In this document: one piece after another, positions 23,185 through 36,377 of the stretch
Position numbering within the stretch: position 1 is the first letter of the stretch
Layout: each line of letters starts with the position of its first letter
DNA from: Auanema rhodensis
Taxonomy: Eukaryota; Nematoda; Chromadorea; Rhabditida; Rhabditidae
Length of the DNA stretch: 64,000 bases
Direction of reading: 5' to 3'
Assembly (NCBI GenBank): GCA_964057225.1
Contig: OZ059898.1
Span: forward strand, 14,409,767 to 14,473,766
The notes under the pieces: generated by a model
What the model was told of the DNA's origin: nothing
Seen by the model: only the letters and a program-made list of their open reading frames with translations
The model's database searches: none
Translations under genes and position numbers: made by a program

Positions 23185-24827
23185 GAGTCATGGTCTTATT
23201 ATTTTAAAGGTTTGTATTTCTTCTTTCATATTTTGTGACTTCCTCTTTCACTCGTTTGTGCTTTTAATAATTTCTAAATAAAGAAAAGAAGGGAATCTTG
23301 AAAGTTCTATTGGTTTCTTGAATCCGTAGGAGAATCCTCTATTTTATTTTCCTCTTTTGAGACTTTCAAATATTTTTGAAGTTCTGAAGGTGGATCCAAG
23401 ACTATGCCTACTTCTCTTTTTTTAATTCCTTCACTCGGCAAAGTGTCTCTCATGAATATACCACGGAAATTCTTAATCTTTAATATTTCTACTAATTCAA
23501 TGAAATCATAATTTGTCAGAGGTTTAAGATTTTGGGAAAAGCAAAATGGGTAAGTAGTACAAATTTTGGTCATTTTTCAAAAATGACTGGTTTTAAGTGA
23601 ATTAAGAAATGTTTTTTGTCGATGAATGCCTTGAAAATGTTGAAAATCTGCAAAATCGCATTTGGGCAAAAAACCTTACTGTCAACCTTTTGTATACTAC
23701 TATAAATCGGTGAAGAAAAGAAAAAAAAACACTTTCAATCAGGGCATATTAGCACATTAGTGGAGAGGAGAAGGGAATTGACACCTGAAATCTGTGCATT
23801 TCTCAAGCAAATACATATCTTGCTTGATTCTATCATCTTCTTCTTTTCTCTCCAAAAACATTCAAATATCTGTTTGAATTGAACAGATTTTATGCTCAAA
23901 AAAAAACGTCTGATGAAAAAGATTGTTGTTTCAGGATTGAGCCGGGATTGAGCCCAGACATATGAGGAGGTGGACGGAACGACCACGAGAACGGAGAAAA
24001 GGAAAAAGATGAGAGGAATAAAATGTGATTTTTCAATCTTTTTCATAAGAAAAAAAATCATTTTTTCAGGGTATTAAAGAGAATTTTGAATGAAAATAAA
24101 TTTATTTTGATATATAAAACCTTTTAACCTTTTTCCTTTTTTTCACATAATCACTTTGATTGCTTTTTTGAAAATAAATGTTGTTTAACTATTCACTAAA
24201 GCAATTTCACTAGAACTCTTCGTTTACAAACTTTTTTTCAAACTTTAACTAACAAGAATTGTCAAAAAAAATTTTTTTAATTGAAAATAGACTCGTTGAG
24301 CTCCTGTTTCCGTAATCGGAAAACCGGAGTTCGTATAATAGATTTGAAGGCTGAGACAGGTGACGAACAGACAATGAGTTGAGTTTGAAATGCAGGAAAT
24401 GGGGAGCCTAAGCCTAATGAAACTGTTTTTATGAGAAATATTTTCATTTTTATAGCTTAATTTCATTAAAGTTGATTATCCTACAAGCATGATCCAAGCA
24501 TACAATCTTGCAGCCTTATTCAATTTTCAATATTCAACCTTTTAAAATTTATTTTAAAAGAATCATTAATCATTCTTATATCAGAAGTCATCAACCTTAT
24601 TTGCTCTGATTTCAAACAAAAAAAAGTTTAATCCAGTTGAATTGCCAGTTAAACCGTCTATTATAAAGGATTGACGACGACAACTTTTTTTTTCGTTTTT
24701 CTTATATTTATTTTGAATTCCAGATTTTCTATTGAATGTTCAACTTTAATATTTTAAAAAATAAATTTCATTGTCAATAAATAGTAACAGAATAATAATT
24801 TTCATTCAATAATATACAGATACAATA
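23185..24827. other. Intergenic region
   Basis: No supportable gene. Minus-strand open frames (23307-23573, 23735-24061, 24245-24466) lack splice signals and have ordinary AT-driven composition. The region carries the 3' ends of the flanking convergent genes. Confidence 0.5.
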
Positions 24828-25597
24828 TCATTTTTCCCAATTTAATCGAAGAACAGGATGATTACTTCGGATCAGGGCTTCTCGTTTCTTTCGTCCATAC
24901 ATTCCCATGCCACCCATTCCACCCATGCCCATTCCCATGCCCATTCCCATTCCGAAGCCCATGCCACCACCACAACCACCACAGCCCCTGAAAAAAGGTT
25001 TTTAACCGTTTTTTAAACTTCGAATATATGTGATCGGGATATGATATAGCGATTTGACATGTATTAATGTTGAAACATACGTTCTAATACACATGGGCAT
25101 ACATACTGGTACACAACAACCACAGCAGGATGACATCATCATTGGTGGAGGCATTACCATCTAATGAAATATTATTTATATTTAAGAACAACAATATTCT
25201 ATTTGATATAACCAACCGGAACTGGTACAGGGTGTGGTACAGGTACTGGATGTGGTACGGGTACTGGAATAGGACGTGGCACAGGCATTGGCATAGGCAT
25301 TGGCATTGGCATGCTACAACACATGCTTATCATGCCACAGCATCCACCCCATTGACGCTTAGCACGAATATGAACTTTAGTTGAGGTGGGTGAAGATGAA
25401 TCAGATATCTATGTATAGAAAATGAAATAAAGCGCTAACTATATGAAACATACCGTTTCTATCAGAGCTATTGCCGTAGTTTGATTGTCTGATGTCTGTT
25501 CATTATTAAGAATAATCTGCTCAGAAGATATTGATGTTATACTAATTTGTAAAATATACAGAATTATAAGAAGAAATATAGATGAAGCTGGAAACAT
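24828..25597 (-). CDS. Secreted Met/Pro- and Gly/Met-rich Cys protein
   Basis: Exons 25597-25454, 25408-25217, 25160-25081 and 24987-24828 give about 191 aa. The ATG is two bases after a TGTTGCAG acceptor. Residues 1-24 form a signal peptide. A Ser/Thr/Asn-rich propeptide follows, then HIRAKRQWGGCC (KR at 65-66), a likely cleavage site like that of the neighbouring Cys-rich genes. Next comes a run of alternating Met-Pro then Val-Pro dipeptides (about 30 residues), a CCGCCVPVCMPMC cluster, GCGGCGGG and repeated Gly-Met. A second dibasic site (GRKKRE) lies near the C-terminus. The composition suggests a cross-linked extracellular matrix or cuticle protein. The CMPMC core links it to the gene at 17553-20497. 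Confidence 0.85.
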
Positions 25598-27822
25598 GCT
25601 GCAACAGACGTGCCTATCTGGATGTGTGGATGAATGAATTCTGAAGAAGTTTCCACAATTCTCTCTATAAGCTCCGGATATTTGTATGAGGTTGTAGAAG
25701 AAAACATATTGAGGTCAAGAGAGGGAGGATATTCATATGTGAGATGTCTGTGTATCTTCTTAAATTCTTCTCATCGTAGTATTCTCTAGTAGTTTCATCC
25801 TTTTCTGCAAAAAGGAAAGTTACGAACCAGTATTCAGCATGTCTGATCCACTAACAGTACGCTTAAACAAGATAAATTTTCATAAAGAGAGGGAGGCGGA
25901 GAGATGAAGGATGTTTCAACAGAGGAAACACCTCGCATGTCGCCTACACTGGGGGCCATCCGCAAGCCACGGCGATATCCGTTAGATCGAACACGTATTC
26001 AGAGCCGGCTACATCTCGTCAACGGATGAATACCTGCTGGACTGTTTGGTGAAAACAGAGGACAAACATCAAAAGATGTCTGTAATTGACGATGTAGGAG
26101 CGACGGATGATGTTACTGCTCACTGTTGTCTTCGACGGTAATAGCCTAAGGAACCAAACTTCATACACAACTGTAAGTGGATGAAATAGAGGAAAGAGCA
26201 AAGATGAGATGACATACGAAGAACCAATTAAAGATGCACAGTTTCTGTATTCACATTTGCTCTCTTCCCCGCAAATAGGCAAATATAGACGTTAAATCAG
26301 AAGCCAAATTAACTAATGTATCAATCTGATCGCTGCCGGTTTTCCATTGCATAAGCTACAAAATACTTTTTTGAGGGTTCCGTCGAACGAAGGAAGATGA
26401 TGAAACAAGTATATTGCAAAGGAATAGCTTCAAAAAATATCTGAAGGACAATGCTGATGATGACCCGATTTAGAGATATCAGAAAAAAGGAAATATGATC
26501 TCCAATATGGAGTGTCGTTCACTTTTTCAATTCAATTATATTCAATTTTTGCAATTTTGTATTATAGCCAACAGCTATAAGCAAACAAACGAACATCTTT
26601 TTCAGCAGTTTTTTCATGAAAACCGGGCCGGAATGAATGAAATCAGCTGCTGGACATCCTGTGTAGAATGCTTCGTTTCATTATAATAATTCACGAATAA
26701 AGTTTTTTGATCTTTTGGCTCATGGAGGAAGAGGGGGGGCAAAAATATTTTTTTTCGTACCAACCTCTCTCTCTCTTTCTCTCTGTCTCTCTATGTTCAA
26801 CTCTCATGAACACATATGATCTTGTATGCAACCTGTTCATAAGCCTGTTCTTATATATCCGTTTGATGTTTTAGAATATTAAAAATAGAAATTATGTTAA
26901 AAGAAAATAAATTTTAAAAGAAAAAGATTTAGAAACAGGATTTAAAGCTTACCCTTTTTAAAGTTTTTGAATTTTGAAAAATATAGTTTACAACTATGCT
27001 CATATATTAATGAAGTATTCTCTCTCTCTCTCTCTTTATTCTCGGCAAAGAAACATAAAAAAGCTCACAACTTCCTCAGCACATATCTAATCTCGGATGA
27101 AAAACAAAAGAAATAATTATTCTTGATCTTCCTATGCTTCCGGTGCAACTTTTTCTCCGATGAGCCAGCCAAGAATGTTGCTTTTAGGCTTGTTCAGCTG
27201 GCAGTGATCATGATCATGTTTCTTCCTCAGCTTTTACTATGCTCTAATGCTCAAACTGGTTTTTTTTCCTCAAAAAATTCGGCCAAACAGATTAAGATGC
27301 TTTTCATTTTGGATTACAATTATGGTTTTTGTTTCGGACATTCATGATCTTGGATTAGACATGCATCATGTACATGCAGCAATAACCTGAGTCTTCACAT
27401 AGCTCTGTATCTTCTTTCATGAATTCATTTCTTTGTTTTTTGGCCAATTGAAGTAGTTAGCCGTACGTTGTCACGACGAGAAATATATGAGAGAATCCCT
27501 CAAACCATTCTATAGCTCATACCATTCAATGCATCAGAAATTTGCAAAGCAAGCGAAGTTTTATGATCGTCAAAGATCATCATCTTGACTTGCAGCTTAT
27601 TCATGCTTCCTCATCGTTCGGATAAGCTATAACGCTTCATGTTGTTCTCTTCTCTGTCTTCAATAGCCTACGGCATCAAAGGTGATATTCATGAAAGTAG
27701 AGAACAAATGATGAATGATGATGATGACGACGTATTGGTTACGAAAATCCAGTTGGATTTGTTTGTACTCTTGTTCCTGGGCATCCACTTCAGCACTAAC
27801 TACAAACATAGTATACTAAGAC

Positions 27823-27839
27823 ATCTCTCTCTTTCTCTT

Positions 27840-27884
<45 letters not shown>
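27823..27884 (+). repeat. (CT)n microsatellite
   Basis: CT run with several TTTCT interruptions. Confidence 0.9.
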
Positions 27885-27885
<1 letters not shown>

Positions 27886-29201
27886 ACTGCATCTCTTTTC
27901 TCTTTCATTGCAAGGTATTTCCTCTTTACTGATCTTTCTTTTTTATTCTTGTTGTCATTGCCCGAGGCGAATTCCACTGCGTGAACTCTAAACAAACAAA
28001 ACTTTCAGCCGTTTTCATCGTCCTGTTGTCTTTAAAACAAGTAGAAAAATCACTTTTTGATAGCATTTCAGCAAGTTTCAACAAGATTTTGTACCCAAAC
28101 AATATTTTTATTTGACTATACTATATAATTACCGTAATTATATAATAAAATTAATAAAAGAATATATGAAATTGTAATTGATTTTCAATAAAACATACAT
28201 ACATGAAGCAAATTATTCAACCGTTATACAATCAATAATCTTTAGAAAATGAAACAAGTGCACTTAATTAGAATTTTACGTGAACAATGACGTGAAAACG
28301 TAATATGTTGAATTGCTCATCAGCATCTGAAGGGATAAGATCAAATTAAGCTCAATTCTATTGGAAAAGATAAGAGAAAACTATTTTTAAAAGTTTCAAA
28401 ACCAATAAAAAAACTTTTTTTTAAAGAAAAATTCAGGTTTTTTGAATATCTCTAATAAGCTTAGAGCATTTTTCTGTCCATTTTGTTTGCATAAAGAATG
28501 AATGGAAAGGAAAACGATTGACGTGTGTTCCTCAACACATATACAACATTCAGAATCTTCCAACGTTAGAACTGTTTAAGAAAACAAAGAGTAGTAACTT
28601 TGCCTTCAATCTCTTATATTTTTCTTTCAAACTAATTATAAAAAGTACAAAATGAGAAGAGAAAATGAAGTTAACATGACAATATTTGAATAAACATTGT
28701 TGACATTTAAAAAAACATTTTTGACGATCAATTTGAGACCGAATTTGCTGTATTACTCATGAATATGGAATTTTAGTTATTTGGATTATATGGATACTCA
28801 TATTCATTTGAATATACTAATCATAATGAAAATTAGTTTGTGACAACGCATACAGTGAGAGCTCACATCATCGACGCTTACATATGAAGCTTGTGCCACC
28901 CACCTGATGCGTTCACCTCGTTCACACATTCAACGAACTCTCAATCTGACGTCACATGCGTCTGGTATTGAATTGCCAAATTGCAATTGACTTAGCATGC
29001 TGCGGTACAAAAATCTGGTTTATGAGTCAGAGGTCAGAAGACGTCAGAAGAACGTAAAACGTACGTGACTGTAAGCCTTGAGGCGATTTTTTTTTGCTCA
29101 ACGTCTTCCGGTCTCTCTTCTGTGTCGGCTTCCTCAACATATACACACAATTCATCATCTTAGCCGATGTAAACCGGAATTCACGTAGCCGGTGCGAAAA
29201 G

Positions 29202-29210
29202 TATATAAAG
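29202..29210 (+). promoter_or_regulatory. TATA box of plus-strand Cys-rich gene
   Basis: TATATAAAG lies 46 bases before the ATG at 29256. A start of transcription near 29235 would leave a very short 5' UTR. Confidence 0.65.
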
Positions 29211-29255
29211 CTGGAACAAACGGAAGACGGCAGCTCTACAGCATCATCCGATAAC

Positions 29256-30950
29256 ATGCTCCGCCATCTCATACTCTGTTCACTCGTGGCTACTGTAAGT
29301 ATTACATACTCAGACATAGTTTTAAGATTATTTTCTAAAACGTAAGAGCTTTAAGCTCAATTAAATCAAAAATTTGCTTGTTAACTATATGATATAGTTA
29401 GAATAATTGTTTTATAAATATTTTTTTATAACTTTACTTTGCTTCAGGCTTTATGCGGTCCTATTGGTGATCGTGAGAAGAGGCAAGCTTGTGGCGTTGC
29501 CTGCCAACAAGGTTTGAAAATTCCCCTCAACTGTAGTATTTTATCTTTTTTTTGATTTAGCTCCAATTTACACTGTTGAAATTCAACAATTCCAACAACA
29601 ATCCCCATGCCTCTGTGCCCCAGCTCAGGTACTTCACACTCAATGAGCTTATTCAGCTTCGTCATCATCTATTTTAGCCAGCATGTAACTGTGTTCCCTC
29701 TCAGCAGCAACCCCTTTGTGACTGTCAAGCTACTCCATCCTGCTGTGTTCAAGTTGATATCATTCAGCAAGATCCCTGTGCCGGATGTCAACCAATCCAA
29801 CAGAATCCCTGCCCAACATGTCAGCCAGTAATTCAACAGGATCCCTGCTGTCAGCAAGCTCAGGTATTTTGACATTGAATAGGCTTTTCATCATCTTGTA
29901 AATGTTTTAGCCAGCTTGCGATCCATGCCCACAGCCAGTCCAACAACAGCCATGTTGCCCACAAGCTGCTCCTCAAGTCGGATGTACCGTCTGCGTCGAA
30001 ATTGTGCAACAGGTATGACGGCTTTCTCTTCTATCTGAGCTAAAACTTGATTGTACACCTTTTCAGCCAGTCCAACAGAACCCCTGCCCAGCCTGTCAAC
30101 CAGTTATCCAGCAAGATCCCTGTTGTCAACCTGCTCAAGTACAAATCCCATTACTCGATACATTCGTGACATTCTATTTTCAGGCTCCATGCCAACCATG
30201 CCAGCCAGTCCAACAAGATCCCTGCCCACCATGTCAGCCAATCCAACAAGATCCATGTGCCGGATGTCAGCCAGTTCAACAGAATCCCTGCCCAACCTGC
30301 CAGCCAGTACAACAAGATCCCTGTGCCGCCTGCCAGCCAATTCAACAGAACCCTTGCCCAACCTGTCAGCCAGTACAACAAGACCCCTGTGCCGGATGCC
30401 AACCTGTTCAACAAGACCCCTGTGCCGGATGTCAGCCAGTACAACAGAACCCCTGCCCAACCTGCCAACCAGTACAACAAGATCCCTGTTGCCAAGTGAG
30501 TCAACATTGATATGATGAGATTTAGTTCAAGCATTTCCAGCAAGCTGAACCAGCCTGTAACCCATGCGGACCTGCTCTTCCAGTTCAACAAGTTCAGCCA
30601 ATCATCCAGTACCAGCAGACTCAGGTACGTGAGCTAACAAATCTGAATTTCGCACACCTTCCAATATTGGGTCTCATCTGAGTTCATTTCAGACTCTTCA
30701 ATGTGCTCCAGCTTGCCAGCCATCCTGCCAATCCAGCTGTACCGCTTACTACGACAACCAAATGACCCAATATAAGTAAGCATCCATCTCTCCAGGTTCC
30801 AAATCTATTTCTATATCTTTCAGCTCTGCTACAACTTCCTGTGATGCTCAGAACTGTGTCTGTCAACGCGGATACGTCAAGTGTGCCGAACAAACCTGTT
30901 GTCTCCGTTACCGTTACACCCAGAAGAAGAGCAAGCGCTCTGTAGCTTAA
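29256..30950 (+). CDS. PQN-like Gln/Cys/Pro-rich repeat secreted protein
   Basis: Ten exons: 29256-29294, 29448-29511, 29561-29628, 29678-29863, 29911-30012, 30067-30138, 30184-30495, 30541-30624, 30693-30775, 30824-30950, giving about 378 aa in consistent phase. The N-terminus is a signal peptide (MLRHLILCSLVATALC). DREKRQACGVAC (KR at 24-25) is a probable processing site. The body is built of an 11-residue repeat, CQPVQQ[D/N]PC followed by AG, PT, PP or AA. About nine consecutive copies lie in exon 7 and degenerate copies in exons 4-6. The end module is CVCQRGYVKC, TCCLRYRY and KKSKRSVA, matching the gene at 16606-17062. The Gln-rich, Cys-paired composition fits the nematode PQN/ABU extracellular proteins. 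A TATA box and poly(A) signal (31083-31088) flank it. Confidence 0.88.
30184..30495 (+). repeat. 33-bp tandem coding repeat
   Basis: About nine units of 33 bp encoding the 11-residue CQPVQQ-x-PC-xx repeat. Because the period is a multiple of three, several other frames and the reverse strand are also open here; these are not genes. Confidence 0.9.
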
Positions 30951-33379
30951 GCTTATGAACTATCTAGTTTGATCTCAGCCGAAGATCAGACAATAACAAT
31001 TTCGCTATTTGTAGATAATTGAATTAACGAATTGCCATATGTGTATATATGTATGACACAATTATGAAAAAAAGTTTATTTAAATAAAATTTTAATTTTA
31101 AAACTTTTTTTTTTAAAAGAATAAGCCAGTAGCTTAAAATATATTTAATCGTAAGCTTAATAGTATAACACAGCAACATTTTCATTTAAAAGCACCACAA
31201 CACAAAAGTTTTATATGTTTCAAATTATCTATCTAAGTTAGTTTTGTTAGTAGAATCTTCCGATGGACAAGAAACTTGAACTTTCTTTTAAATATAATTT
31301 TTATAATTAAGTTACAACTTACATGTTAAACTTATTCAGTCAGCAACATAATCTTTATATATTACATATATAGTATATAAAATCATTTGATATTTTTATT
31401 TTTAAACTGCAATTGCTTCAATTTGACGACTAATTATATAGTCAAACGGCCATATTTCAATATTTTTTGAGTTTAACGAGAAAAGATTAAACATAATAGG
31501 ATATGATATATACATATGTATGTTAACTAGATAGAGTATAGTTAAATTAATATAATTTATATGTAATTTCTTATATTCTCGTCGTAATTTTTTCAAAAAT
31601 AAAATATTTTTTGAATTTTTGAACAAAATTATTTAAAAAGTTATAGTCTTAGTCTCAATTATTCAATCCTTAAAACTGTTTCTATTTGTCCTTCATGTTA
31701 TTTTCTTTTTTTTTTTATTTCCAACTTAAAATTGGTAGAAATTCTGCAAAAAATGCTTTAAAAAGGTTGGTTATTGGCGGCAAAATTCAATTATGTCAAC
31801 TATCTCCCAATCTCTCTTTCTCTATTCTCCCTTCTATCATACTCTTCTCTCTCTTTTAGTCTCAATCTCTCAAGCTTGATTCGTACAAATTCTTTTTAAC
31901 TCACATTCTGTCTAATGTTTCTCTCCTATGTTTCTTTCTCATCCTCTATACATATTCTTCAGCCCGGTGGTTGGCCGAAAAATCAATGCTCTTGAGTTGC
32001 CAAAAAATGCTAGTAGGTTGACAAGTCTGATGGACTTCATAACACGACAATGCACTTCTGCTTATCTACATTCCCGCTCCTAAATATAAGAGCCATAAGC
32101 TCAGTAAAAGAGAAAGAGAGAGAGGGATAGAGAGAGAAAGAGAGCAAGAAAGAGAAAGAGAGAGAGACATACAGAGAGAGAAAGAGACTAAGGAAAGAGA
32201 GATAGCTGGAAGAAAGTGACAAATGAAAGTGGAGAATCTATATGTAGTAGTTCTCCTCCAGCAATTTGTTACAGATATTTCAAATAAAATACTTGAAAAA
32301 GAGCATGCTAGAAAGGATAAGAATGAAATAAGAAATAGAAGGAAAGAAATAGAAGGATAAGGGTGAGGGTGGATGAAAAATGGACAACACAAACCAAATA
32401 AGGAAGAGATGAAGAATACGAGGGAGAACGAAGAAGATGGCAGGGAGGGACAGAGGGAGGGAGATAGCCGAAGAAGGGAAAGGGCGGGTGCGAGATAAAG
32501 AGGAAGGACGAAGAAGAATGTCGAACTCGTTTTCCGTATTGTTCCGAAGACTCATTTCATTATCGCACACGAAGCAGCAAGCTTCTCCTTCTTTTCCTCT
32601 TTCTACGCTTCCCCCTCAATCCTCCCTTCATCGCTCTCTCTCTCCCTCTTTCTACAGCCATCCATCCGACTAGTCGATATTTCAACTTCCTGCAGCTTTT
32701 TGTGAAACTTATACACATTGCAGTGGTCATTTAGATTCTTTTCACCCTTCTATATCATATTCTCGTTCTGTATTGCTTTTTTCCTCAATTTCTTTGTTTC
32801 ATTCTCTCGTTATGCCACCCTCTATCTCCCATTCTATCTCTTCATATCTCTCTCTCTTCCTTTTTTCATTCTTTTCCTTGTAGTTCTTCATCAACTATGT
32901 ACGTTCATGCGTTGCTCCCTTCATAGATTAACGCACAAAAATGTTTTTTTCTCCTTCTTTTCTTATTCACATGTTTCATTTGCTATGCTCCTTAAAAAGC
33001 ATATAACTACCAGCTTCAATCACATTCCTTTAACTATTTCGTGCTCGTATTCTTCTTCACTGAATCTCTTGAGGACTAGTATATGCTCAATAAACCTTAT
33101 GTCATATCTTTTTCATTTTCGTAGTTGTATCAACCTTCTTGTAGCCTACTGCAACTTTAGCAACTTTATATTCATGCTCAATTTGGTTATTTCCTCAAAA
33201 ATCTCACAAACTTTACACATTTTTAGTTATTTTTCATAACTTTTCTTTAACTAATATGCTTTACGTATACAAATTTTTCATAAATATGCGAGATATACGA
33301 AATTTTGCTAAATGGATCATCATAGAGTCTAGACGAAGAGCTCTATACAATCTGGCGATTATGCATCGATATTCCCGGG

Positions 33380-33395
33380 AGAGAGAGGGAGAGAG

Positions 33396-33459
<64 letters not shown>
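33380..33459 (+). repeat. (GA)n microsatellite
   Basis: GA run; about 50 bases are uninterrupted. Confidence 0.95.
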
Positions 33460-33461
<2 letters not shown>

Positions 33462-34611
33462 AACATGTATATACTATATACTATATAGTAATACTTTAGA
33501 ACTACTATTATACTTTAAATTCAAATATCAATCTATGTTTAAACACCTCTATTTTCCTTAATTAAAGCTTCATGGCTTTATCTAGGCTCATTCCGTGGTC
33601 AAATATGGTTAACTAACCCCAAATAGCATAGTTCAGTCAAACCTAATAGACTAAGACATGGCTATCTTTCTTTCTTCACAGTTCATTTGATGCTTCTGAG
33701 GTATACAAACTGACAATTGGAAAATGAAAAAACCGAAGAACGACCTCGACAACCAATCGAGTTAGCTTCTTCCGCTCATGCGCAACTTCTTACCATTGCG
33801 AGACGAGACAAGCTGCACAACCAGCATAGCTAACATCAACTTCAGCAAGCTTTGACTTTACTGCCATCCAACTATCACAGCTTGCCACAAGCATTCATCA
33901 TATTTTTCCGAATTGATCCGTGTCTCATTCGACTATTCTTAAAATATTTTCAATAATACCTATATAAGAGCCAGGCATATGTCTGTATGTCATCATGTTC
34001 TTATAATTTGATTTCCATTGTCGTCTTCATTATTTCCTTTCTTCAATTCTTTTCTCTCTCTCTTTCTCTCTCTTTCTCTTTCTCTCTCTTTCTCTCTCTC
34101 TCTTTTCAATAAATAGCTTCTTCACCATCTCTGCTCATCTATATAAGGAAAATTATTTACTTATTCATCTTTATAATCTAAACAACGTAATTTTCAAATA
34201 TCTATATCGTTTGCTTAATATAAACATCCAAAAACCTCTGGCTCCAGCTGCTTTTCTAATTATTATTTCAACATATTCGTTCTCAGACGTAAAATTCTGT
34301 CCTAATACCAGGCATTTTGTGGTCCACTTCCGTCCATTTCAATTTTTCTTCAATGTATTGCAGCTGAAATAAAAAAAATTATATTTTTTCTGTTTTGTTT
34401 CACTTCATGAACTGGCTATAAACGGCAATTCCTATTTATATTTCTGCGTGGTGCTGCTGCTAGGGCTGCTGCTGCTGCTGCTGGTGTAGGTGGCCATATT
34501 GGTGGCGTTAGTTAAACAAAAATCTTTATCCTATTTAGCTTTTGTCATTTTCAATTTTTTATCTTTCAAATTAGGGTTCCACCCTCTCTCTCTGTCACAT
34601 ACACACACACA

Positions 34612-34612
34612 C

Positions 34613-34669
<57 letters not shown>
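34612..34669 (+). repeat. (CT)n microsatellite next to (CA)n
   Basis: A short CA run at 34600-34611 leads directly into a CT run of about 28 units. Confidence 0.95.
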
Positions 34670-34671
<2 letters not shown>

Positions 34672-36111
34672 TGCTTATGAATAGCTCGATAACTGCTCTG
34701 TTTATAAGAATTTCCAATTTGCAGTTGACGTAGTCCTAGAGCAGTACATCGTTTAACGAACTAACATAGTCATTCCAAATATTTGCATATCGATGTGTTA
34801 AATTAAAGAAGATTCCAGCTTGTTTTCCATGCACTTTATGAATTTTTCATCGTTTTTGTTCATTTTTCCTGAGTCAGTCAGGCATATTTACCTCAATTTA
34901 TGGTTACTTCCATGACCCTCCATCCATATCTCCGTGGTCAGCATTTGAAGCTATTCTGCGTGCTGTCTCCTCTTAGCCTTGTAGAACCTCCACACGTCCT
35001 TCATCGGTTGTCGTACTCTCGTACGCTACATGCTTCAGCCATCACAACACCATGTTCAGTATATATCCAAGCTGCTGCTATACAGCCTTCAGAATATGTG
35101 CATGAAACGCAAGCCTCCCAGCTTGCTGAATGTGCGAAAAGCATTTTTAAAACTGTTTAGGTGCCAGTTTTCTTCAGTTTTTTCACCTTCATCGTTAAAC
35201 GTCTTCCTGCAATGTAACATGATAGTGCAGCAGAGGGACCTGAAAGCTATACCAACTTTCTTCTTCGTCCTCATCTTCTTCTTTTTCCGTTTCTCTTTAT
35301 TTCGTTTTCATCCATCGTTTGTCGTCAATCGTCAGAAATATTCAGCCCATGCTGCTTCATATATCCTTTTTTTTCTTTCCCAAACATCCTCTTCACTTTA
35401 GTTTTCAAGCTTTAGCTATTGCTACTGCTGAAGCTTTTGCTAGCTCTCATAGCACAGAGCCACACAGTTGAAGCTTCCATGACTTCCGAACAAATCTCCA
35501 GTTGTTGATTGACTGTCTCTAGCTGACATGCAGTTAAACGATGAGCGCTTCCGCTTTACCTTCTTGAATCCACAACGATAGTTGGATTCAGATTCTCACT
35601 AAGAAACTTCCAGCTCAGCTCCGACCTTTGCCCGATTTGTGTTGTCAACAAGCTCAAATATGTCTATTAGTATTACAGCTTTTAGAATACGAGCTACTGA
35701 TCTCCTAAAAAAATTTTTATTTTCTTCCGTAACCTCTCTGTCTCTCTATCTTCTTCACAATCTCTCTTTAACTGTTCATCTCTCTCATACCTTTATCTCT
35801 TGATTTCCCATACTATCTCTTCGTTTTTATGTTTTTTTTCTGGAGAGAAAAGTTGCGCATGAATGAGCAAAAACACGATTTGGCTCTCAGCGTTCAAAAA
35901 TAGAACTTTTTATGAAAAAAATCTTTCAACAAGCCGCTGGCGAGTAACTGCCAATCATTCTGGCGAGTCAGTTAACCAGCTGGCATGGAGTGGTCAGCGG
36001 TCTAGTTTGTTATTCAACCACTTAAGGCATATCAGCTTTCAATTAGATTCCGATTACTACAGATTGCTAATGAGCAACAGGTAGTACTAAAGGAAAGGAA
36101 TAACAAGTTAC

Positions 36112-36139
36112 AGAGAGAGAGAGAGAGGGAGAGAGAGAT

Positions 36140-36182
<43 letters not shown>
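36112..36182 (+). repeat. (GA)n microsatellite
   Basis: GA run with a few GGG and AAA interruptions. Confidence 0.9.
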
Positions 36183-36188
<6 letters not shown>

Positions 36189-36280
36189 TAAATGGAAAAG
36201 AGAAACATAGGAAAAGGAAATCAAGAGAAGTAGTAATTACAGAATTCATGATGTCATATGAAATTAAGGAGACGATAAAA

Positions 36281-36303
36281 AGAGAGGGAGAGAGAGGGAG
36301 AGA

Positions 36304-36376
<73 letters not shown>
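36281..36376 (+). repeat. (GA)n microsatellite, longest in window
   Basis: Begins with three AGAGAGGG-type units and continues as about 33 perfect GA units. Confidence 0.95.

Positions 36377-36377
<1 letters not shown>

Larger units (their letters stand above)
25598..29255. other. Divergent upstream region between two Cys-rich genes
   Basis: No gene firmly supported. It holds a GC-richer island at about 25930-26040, CT tracts at 26765-26795, 27018-27036 and 27823-27884, an ACGTG cluster at 28277-28302, and the promoter of the plus-strand Cys-rich gene. Confidence 0.5.

Noticed and set aside
30104-30591. Minus-strand open frames of 118 and 146 codons
   Set aside because: They are antisense shadows of the 33-bp coding repeat of the PQN-like gene, whose period keeps all frames open.
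33715-33830. Short frame ending ...PRQPIELASSAHAQLL... in a GC-richer patch
   Set aside because: A stop codon closes it upstream with no acceptor between that stop and the frame, so it cannot be an exon by itself.
35863-36084. 73-codon frame of mixed composition
   Set aside because: The composition is gene-like, but there is no acceptor, donor, poly(A) signal or recognisable similarity, so it is not distinguishable from chance.
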